DNA of 36,691 bases from NCBI GenBank assembly GCA_050485385.1, contig JBJHBG010000042.1:1-36691 (forward strand), read 5' to 3'. This stretch comes from RECO01 sp050485385. Its GTDB lineage: Bacteria; Pseudomonadota; Alphaproteobacteria; Geminicoccales; Geminicoccaceae. Made by a program: the position numbers and the translations under genes. The notes below the pieces were generated by a model that had not been told where the DNA came from, ran no database searches, and saw only the letters and a program-made list of their open reading frames with translations. Below are positions 31,922 to 36,691 of this stretch, one piece after another; the first letter of the stretch is position 1, and the number at the start of each line of letters is the position of its first letter.

Positions 31922-33412
31922 TTGGACGCCTTCGCCGACCTGATCTACGGCTTCCAGATCGCGCTGCAGCCGATGAACCTCGTCTACGTCTTCGCCGGCG
32001 TATTCGCGGGCACCATCATCGGCATGCTGCCGGGCCTGGGGCCGATCAGCGCGCTGGCCCTGATGATCCCCATCACCTTCGGCATGGACCCGGCCTCGGG
32101 CCTGATCCTCATGGCCGGCGTCTATTACGGCGCCATCTTCGGCGGCTCGACCTCGTCGATCCTGTTGAACGCGCCGGGGGTCGCCGGCACCGTCGCCACC
32201 AGCTTCGACGGCTACCCGCTGGCGCGCCAGGGCAAGGCTGGCAAGGCTCTGGCGCTCGCCGCCTATGCCAGCTTCGTCGGCGGCACGCTCAGCGTCGTCT
32301 TCCTCATGCTGGTGGCACCGGCGCTCTCGCGCGTCGCCATCGCCTTCGGCCCGGCCGAGTATTTCGCGCTGATGGTGCTGGGGCTGACCGCGGTGGTCAG
32401 TCTCTCCGACCAGGCGCTGGTCAAGGGCCTGATCGCCGCCGTGCTCGGCGTCATGATCTCCATCGTCGGCATCGATCTGCAAACGGGCACCCAGCGCTTC
32501 ACCTTCGGCGAGGCGCATCTCCTCCAGGGCATCGACTTCCTGGTGGTGGCGCTCGGCGTGTTCGCGCTCGCCGAGGTCTTCACCCTCCTGCTGCGCGGCG
32601 GCTCGCAGAACCAGGGCGAGAAGCAGGTCATCGGCTCGCTTCGGCTCGACAGGGGCGAGGTACGGCAGATCGCCGGACCCATCGGCCGAAGCTCGGTGCT
32701 CGGCTTCTTCGTCGGCGTGCTGCCCGGCGCCGGTGCCACCGTCGCATCCTTCCTCGGCTACTCGATGGAGAAGCGCATCGCCAAGGACGGTGCCAGCTTC
32801 GGCAAGGGCAACATCAAGGGTGTGGCGGCACCCGAGGCCGCCAACAACGCCGCCTGCGGCGGCTCGTTCGTGCCGCTCCTCACGCTCGGGGTGCCAGGCT
32901 CCGGCACCACCGCCGTGCTGCTCGGGGCGTTGCTCGTCATGGGCGTCACCCCCGGCCCGACCATGCTCCAGCAGCGACCGGACGTCTTCTGGGGCGTGAT
33001 CGCCTCGATGTACATCGGCAACGTGTTCCTCCTGGTCCTCAACCTGCCCTTGATCCCGCTCTTGGCCCGTATCCTCGAACTGCCGCGGGCCCTGCTGCTG
33101 GCCTGCATCATCCTGTTCTGCATGATCGGCGTGTATGCGGTGAAGTTCTCCGCCTTCGACCTCTATTTGCTGTTGGGCTTCGGCGTGCTGGGCCTCGTCC
33201 TGCGGCTCAACGGTTTCCCGGTGGCGCCATTGATCCTCGCCTTGATCCTCGGCGATCTGATGGAGGAGAACATGCGCCGTGCCTTGCAGATCTCGGGCGG
33301 CGATTGGAGCGTCTTCGTCACCAAGCCGATCTCGGCGAGCCTCTTGGGCGTCGCCGCCTTTTCCCTCTTCGCCCCGGTGCTCTGGCGCGGCGTACAGATG
33401 CTCAGGCGGTAG
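31922..33412 (+). CDS. tctA: TctA, large membrane subunit of the second TTT transporter (496 aa)
   Basis: This is the large TTT permease with the family motifs AGTIIGMLPGLGPISALALM (residues 23-42), YGAIFGGSTSSILLNAPG (about 70-87), EAANNAACGGSFVPLLTLGVPG and the C-terminal PVAPLILALILGDLMEENMRRAL. The start is a TTG at 31922: TTGGAGGG lies 8-15 bases upstream and the protein then begins DAFADLIYGFQIAL..PMN, as family members do; the first in-frame ATG would cut this helix. The length is typical. It ends 12 bp before the stop of the converging dctM. Confidence 0.94.
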   Translation: MDAFADLIYGFQIALQPMNLVYVFAGVFAGTIIGMLPGLGPISALALMIPITFGMDPASGLILMAGVYYGAIFGGSTSSILLNAPGVAGTVATSFDGYPLARQGKAGKALALAAYASFVGGTLSVVFLMLVAPALSRVAIAFGPAEYFALMVLGLTAVVSLSDQALVKGLIAAVLGVMISIVGIDLQTGTQRFTFGEAHLLQGIDFLVVALGVFALAEVFTLLLRGGSQNQGEKQVIGSLRLDRGEVRQIAGPIGRSSVLGFFVGVLPGAGATVASFLGYSMEKRIAKDGASFGKGNIKGVAAPEAANNAACGGSFVPLLTLGVPGSGTTAVLLGALLVMGVTPGPTMLQQRPDVFWGVIASMYIGNVFLLVLNLPLIPLLARILELPRALLLACIILFCMIGVYAVKFSAFDLYLLLGFGVLGLVLRLNGFPVAPLILALILGDLMEENMRRALQISGGDWSVFVTKPISASLLGVAAFSLFAPVLWRGVQMLRR

Positions 33413-33424
33413 GGGCGACGCCCC

Positions 33425-34717
33425 TCACCCGAAGGCCCAGTGGGGGATGGCGGTGGCGAGCGCCGGGATCAGCATCACCAGGGCCAGGACGACGATCTCG
33501 GCGCCGATGAACGGCCAGACATAGCGGATCGTCTCGTGGTAGCGGCACTTGGCGATCGAGGTGGCAACGAACAGCAGCACCGCCACGGGCGGCGTCGTCG
33601 AGCCGATCTGGGTCGCCATCACCAGGGCGACGCCGAGCTGGAACGGGTCGATGCCGAAGCGTTGGCCGATGAACACGGCGATCGGCACGGCGATGATCAG
33701 CACGGCCATCGAATCGATGAACATCGTCAGCACCAGCATGGTGACCACGAGCATGGCGAACACGAGCAGGGGCTCGCTGGTCACCGACATGATCCAAGCC
33801 AGCACCAACTGGTTGAAGTTGAGATAGGCCAACAGCCAGCCGAAGCCGCCGGCGATACCGATGATGCCGGCGACCATCGAGGTCGTGAGCGCCGCACCCA
33901 AGAGAATCTGCGGCAACTCGCGCAGCTTGATGGTGCGGTAGAAGACCACCGAGATCAGGAACGAGTAGACGCAGGCGACGATGCCCGCTTCGGTCGCGGT
34001 GAAGACGCCGCCGAGGATGCCGCCGACGATGATCAACGGTGCCAAGAGCGCCGACCAGACTTCCACGAGCGCGCGCGCCGCGGCCTTGAGGTCGAAGCGG
34101 CCGCGGGCCTGCATCTCGGGGTATTTGGCGGCGTTCAGCGAGTGGCAGTAGACGACGGTCATCATCGCCACGCCGACCAGGATGCCCGGGATGATGCCGC
34201 CGAGGAACAGGCCGCCGATCGAGACGTTGGCCAGCGCGCCGTAGACGATCATGGTCATCGACGGGGGGATGATGGCGCCGATGGTCGACGAGGTGGCGGT
34301 GAGGGCGGCGGCGTAGCCGGGCTTGTAGCCCTGCTGCTTCATCGCCGGGATGAGCACCCCGCCGACCGCCGAGGTGTCGGCGGTGGACGAGCCGGACACG
34401 CCGGCGAATACCATCGAGGAGACGACGTTGGCATGCGCGAGGCTGGCGCGCAGGTGGCCGACGACGACCGTGGCGAAGTGCACCAGCCGGCGGCTGATCC
34501 CGCCCCGTGACATCAACTCACCGGCGAGGATGAAGTAGGGCAAGGCCAGGAGGCTGAACGAGTCCAGCGTCGAGAACATCTTCTGCGGGAACAGCGGCAG
34601 CACGAGCTGCGGCACCGAGAGAAAGCCCGCCAAGCCGATCAGCCCCATCGCCAACAGGATCGGGAAGCCGGCGAAGATCATCGCCAGGAGGGCCACGAAG
34701 ATGACGAGGATCATCAT
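33425..34717 (-). CDS. dctM: DctM, large membrane subunit of a TRAP transporter (430 aa)
   Basis: This is the large transport subunit of a sodium-driven TRAP system, with about 12 hydrophobic segments. Typical motifs are present: FPILLAMGLIGLAGFL near the N-terminus, LPYFILAGELMSRGGISRRLV, VSSMVFAGVSGSSTADTSAVG, and a matching second half (TEAGIVACVYSFL, STTPPVAVLLFVATSI). Its ATG at 34715-34717 overlaps the dctQ stop, and tandem ATGs make the first residue ambiguous by one codon. It is the last gene of the operon dctP-dctQ-dctM. Confidence 0.94.
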   Translation of the reverse strand: MMILVIFVALLAMIFAGFPILLAMGLIGLAGFLSVPQLVLPLFPQKMFSTLDSFSLLALPYFILAGELMSRGGISRRLVHFATVVVGHLRASLAHANVVSSMVFAGVSGSSTADTSAVGGVLIPAMKQQGYKPGYAAALTATSSTIGAIIPPSMTMIVYGALANVSIGGLFLGGIIPGILVGVAMMTVVYCHSLNAAKYPEMQARGRFDLKAAARALVEVWSALLAPLIIVGGILGGVFTATEAGIVACVYSFLISVVFYRTIKLRELPQILLGAALTTSMVAGIIGIAGGFGWLLAYLNFNQLVLAWIMSVTSEPLLVFAMLVVTMLVLTMFIDSMAVLIIAVPIAVFIGQRFGIDPFQLGVALVMATQIGSTTPPVAVLLFVATSIAKCRYHETIRYVWPFIGAEIVVLALVMLIPALATAIPHWAFG

Positions 34718-35226
34718 GGTTGGTCTGCGCCCTGGCCGGGCGTGTCGACGTCGATCCCGGCGAAGGAGGCGGCGATCCGGCGCACGCCGACCAGCACCAT
34801 GTAGAGACCGCCGATCAGGATGCCGGCATAGACCCAGTCCATCGGCAGGCCGAGGCCGGCGCTGCGCTGTGTGCCCAAGATGCCCATGAAGCGCTGCGTG
34901 CCGACCGCAATGGCCGTGCCCAGCACGATCCACAGCACGTCGATCAGGCGGACGAACCAGCGGCGGGCGGCGTCGCTGAGGATCCCGCGCAAGCCGTCGA
35001 TGCCCATGTGCATGCCGCGCCGGTAGGCGATCGGCACGGCGAGGAAGACCAGCCAGATCTGGCCGTAGCGCTGGAACTCCTCGCTCCAACTCAGCGACAT
35101 GTTGAGGAAGTAGCGGTTGAACACCTGGGCCGCACCGACGACGATCATCGCCGCGAAAATGAGGATCACCAGCACCTCGACGGCGCGGTCGATCGCCCAC
35201 ATCGAGCGGCGGATGGCGGTGCCCAT
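34714..35226 (-). CDS. dctQ: DctQ, small membrane subunit of a TRAP transporter (170 aa)
   Basis: This protein has four hydrophobic helices (about residues 15-35, 52-68, 90-108, 130-152), with FNRYFLNMSLSWSEEFQRYGQIW and AYRRGMHMGID, the characteristic DctQ segments. The start is uncertain: the ATG at 35224-35226 and one at 35200-35202 both lack a ribosome-binding site, and a hairpin ends only 8 bp upstream of the first. Translation may therefore depend on ribosomes arriving from dctP. Confidence 0.9.
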   Translation of the reverse strand: MGTAIRRSMWAIDRAVEVLVILIFAAMIVVGAAQVFNRYFLNMSLSWSEEFQRYGQIWLVFLAVPIAYRRGMHMGIDGLRGILSDAARRWFVRLIDVLWIVLGTAIAVGTQRFMGILGTQRSAGLGLPMDWVYAGILIGGLYMVLVGVRRIAASFAGIDVDTPGQGADQP

Positions 35227-35233
35227 GGCGCGC

Positions 35234-35263
35234 GGGCGCGGGCGGCCGGAACCGTCCGCGCCC
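35234..35263 (-). promoter_or_regulatory. Intercistronic hairpin between dctP and dctQ
   Basis: GGGCGCGG (35234-35241) and CCGCGCCC (35256-35263) form an 8-bp stem, with CGG/CCG inside the loop able to pair further. It fills most of the 43-bp gap between the dctP stop and the dctQ start. It resembles in position the hairpins after both tctC genes. Confidence 0.65.
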
Positions 35264-35269
35264 AGGGCC

Positions 35270-36253
35270 TCAGTGCGCCGCAGCGCGGATGCCGGCCAAC
35301 AGGTCGGTCGCACCGATGCCGGCAGCAAGCTCGTCCTGGAGCGGGACCGCAGCCTCGACGAACGCGGAGGTGTCGATCTCGGAGATGGTCATCCCCTCGT
35401 CGATCAGCTTCTGCAACGCCTCCTGCTCGCGGCCGGGGGCCATCGCACGGGCCACTTCCAGGGCGAAGTCGGCCGCGTTCTGGATCAGCTCCTGCTGCTC
35501 GGCCGTGAGCTGGTTCCAGAGCGCGAGCGAGTAGGTCATCGCCGTCGGGCCGAACAGGTGGCGGGTGAGCGCTACGTGGTCGGAGACCTCGAACAACCGG
35601 GCCGAGTAGACCATCGACGGTGCGTGCTCGAAACCGTCGAGCACCCCCGTCTGCAGGGCGGTGTAGACCTCGGCGAACGACATCGGCGTCGCGTTCGCGC
35701 CCATGGCGTTGAGCGCGGCGACGTAGATCGGCGACTGGATGGTGCGCAGCTTGAGGCCGGCGAGGTCGCCCGGCTCGCTCACCGGCGCGCCGCGGGTGAC
35801 GACGTTGCGGTAGCCCCAGCTGAAGCCGTAGCCCAGCACCTTGAAGCCGGCGGCCTCGAAGTCGGCCTTCAGCGCCTCGCCGACGTCGCCGTCGAGGGCG
35901 CGGGCGACGTGGCCGTAGTCCTGCCAGAGGAACGGCAGATCCAACACGCCGACCTTGGCGATGAACGTGTTGAAGGTGGCCGTGCCGCCCAAGTACATCG
36001 TCGCCCCGGCGCCGAGCTGCAGGGCCTGGATGACGTCCGCATCGGTGCCGAGCTCGCTGGAGCCGCGGATTTCGACCACGAGGTCGTCGGTATGGCTTTC
36101 GACGTAGTGCTTGAAGATGAGTGCCGCCGCACCGTTGTCGTTCTCCAGGTCGGCGACCGACGAGAAGCCGAACCTGATGGTGGTCACGTCCTGCGCCACC
36201 ACCGGAGCCGCGAGCAGACAAACGCTCGCGGCGAGCAGCATCAACTTCCGCAT
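35270..36253 (-). CDS. dctP: DctP, periplasmic binding protein of a TRAP transporter (327 aa)
   Basis: A Sec signal peptide (residues 1-20, MRKLMLLAASVCLLAAPVVA) precedes a TRAP binding domain. Seen: VEIRGSSELGTDADVIQALQLG, LDLPFLWQDYGHVARAL, the ligand-carboxylate Arg segment GLKLRTIQSP, and MSFAEVYTALQTGVLDGFEH. These are the standard order and spacing, and most such proteins bind organic acids through that arginine. The start ATG at 36251-36253 has CAGGGAGGATGAC upstream and begins the signal peptide; the frame is open farther upstream but without a site. A run of eight A lies just before the ribosome-binding site. Confidence 0.94.
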   Translation of the reverse strand: MRKLMLLAASVCLLAAPVVAQDVTTIRFGFSSVADLENDNGAAALIFKHYVESHTDDLVVEIRGSSELGTDADVIQALQLGAGATMYLGGTATFNTFIAKVGVLDLPFLWQDYGHVARALDGDVGEALKADFEAAGFKVLGYGFSWGYRNVVTRGAPVSEPGDLAGLKLRTIQSPIYVAALNAMGANATPMSFAEVYTALQTGVLDGFEHAPSMVYSARLFEVSDHVALTRHLFGPTAMTYSLALWNQLTAEQQELIQNAADFALEVARAMAPGREQEALQKLIDEGMTISEIDTSAFVEAAVPLQDELAAGIGATDLLAGIRAAAH

Positions 36254-36384
36254 GTCATCCTCCCTGTTTTTTTTCGTTGCGATCCTATGCTGTCGGGCGC
36301 GGGCGGGGCCGTCAACGTCACGCATGACCCCGGCCACCGATTTCCACGCGGGGCAGGGGTGCAGGGCGGCATCGGTGGCCGCCG

Positions 36385-36400
36385 CTTGACGGCGGTCAAG
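36385..36400. promoter_or_regulatory. FixK/NnrR (FNR-type) box upstream of nnrS
   Basis: CTTGACGGCGGTCAAG is a perfect palindrome containing TTGA-N6-TCAA. Its centre is about 63 bases before the nnrS ATG, so a class II activator position (-41.5) would put the transcription start near 36434. NnrS genes are known targets of NnrR/DNR/FNR-type regulators, which makes the site credible. It also lies 130 bases upstream of dctP on the other strand. Confidence 0.7.
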
Positions 36401-36455
36401 CCGACGGCCCCCGGGTCGCGCTAGACAACGTCCAGCGCCGCCCTGGAGCCCGTCC

Positions 36456-36691
36456 ATGTCCACTGCCACCCGCAGCACGCCGGCCGTCCCGCTGCTGGAA
36501 AACGGCTTTCGGCCGTTCTTCCTCGGCGCCGCTCTCTGGCTCGGCTTTGCCACGCCGTTCTGGCTGTGGCTCCTGGCCACCGGCCGTCCCACCGCCAGTC
36601 GGCTCGACCCGCTGGTCTGGCAGCCGCACGAGATGCTGTTCGGCGGCGTCGGCGCGCTCGTCGGGGGCGTCCTCTTGACGGGCGTGCCCAA
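36456..36691 (+). CDS. nnrS: NnrS-family haem-copper membrane protein, N-terminal part
   Basis: This frame starts at the ATG at 36456 and stays open to the window edge (78 complete codons). It has TGGAG about 8 bases upstream. The encoded N-terminus has the NnrS pattern: ENGFRPFFLGAALWLGF, then a first membrane helix, then WQPHEMLFGGVGALVGG and LLTGVP. The conserved His of the PHEMLFG segment is a likely metal ligand. NnrS proteins help cells withstand nitric oxide stress and are often controlled by NO-responsive FNR-family regulators, in line with the box at 36385-36400. The rest of the gene lies outside the window. Confidence 0.85.
   Translation, partial: MSTATRSTPAVPLLENGFRPFFLGAALWLGFATPFWLWLLATGRPTASRLDPLVWQPHEMLFGGVGALVGGVLLTGVP

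Noticed and set aside
1..36691. CRISPR arrays, tRNA or rRNA genes, insertion sequences
   Set aside because: I saw no regularly spaced direct repeats, no tRNA-like cloverleaf or rRNA segment, and no transposase or integrase reading frame.

Overview
The window is high-G+C DNA (near 70% by eye) from a Gram-negative proteobacterium, most probably an alphaproteobacterium. The indicators are the transporter mix (two tripartite tricarboxylate transporters, a TRAP transporter and a branched-chain-amino-acid-type ABC system), Sec and Tat-like signal peptides on the binding proteins, FixK/FNR-type boxes, and many solute-catabolism genes under local IclR, LysR and GntR regulators. The exact taxon cannot be read from the sequence. 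I see no rRNA, tRNA, CRISPR, transposase or phage gene. The window is a catabolic gene neighbourhood of 35 recognisable genes, one of them cut by the right edge.

Layout. 1-395: no supportable gene, but a GC-run palindrome at the left edge. 396-4303 (minus): operon tctC-tctB-tctA-SDR. 4304-4813: divergent promoter region. 4814-17892 (mostly plus): a catabolic block with a ThDP-dependent acetolactate-synthase-like enzyme, five extended SDRs, two classical SDRs, a cupin, a Gfo/Idh/MocA dehydrogenase, a xylose-isomerase-like TIM barrel, a two-half EthD-like protein, an ABM monooxygenase-like protein and the IclR regulator. A divergent type II dehydroquinase homologue sits inside it on the minus strand. 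17952-19664: a KstD-like FAD dehydrogenase bracketed by two palindromic repeats. 19759-20721 (minus): LysR regulator. 20895-27069 (plus): ABC importer with a binding protein that lacks a stop codon, LivH, and a LivM-LivG-LivF fusion, followed by an aldehyde dehydrogenase. 27118-33412 (plus): GntR, TcuA, TcuB and TctC-TctB-TctA, a complete tricarballylate/citrate-type module. 33425-36253 (minus): TRAP transporter DctP-DctQ-DctM. 36456-end (plus): start of nnrS behind a FixK/NnrR-like box.

How it works together (inference). Four importers deliver organic acids or related solutes, and each is next to its own enzymes or regulator. The first TTT operon and the SDR-rich block share a divergent promoter region and probably serve one substrate, perhaps a sugar acid, cyclitol or another polyoxygenated alicyclic acid; no known pathway matches the full gene set. 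The ABC/ALDH unit is probably activated by the divergent LysR protein from a T-N11-A box near -65. The GntR-tcuAB-tctCBA unit probably oxidises tricarballylate or a similar acid to a TCA-cycle intermediate. All three binding-protein genes of the TTT and TRAP operons are followed by a GC-rich hairpin before the permease genes. A family of compound GC-rich palindromes sits at gene borders at 16.7, 17.9 and 19.7 kb.
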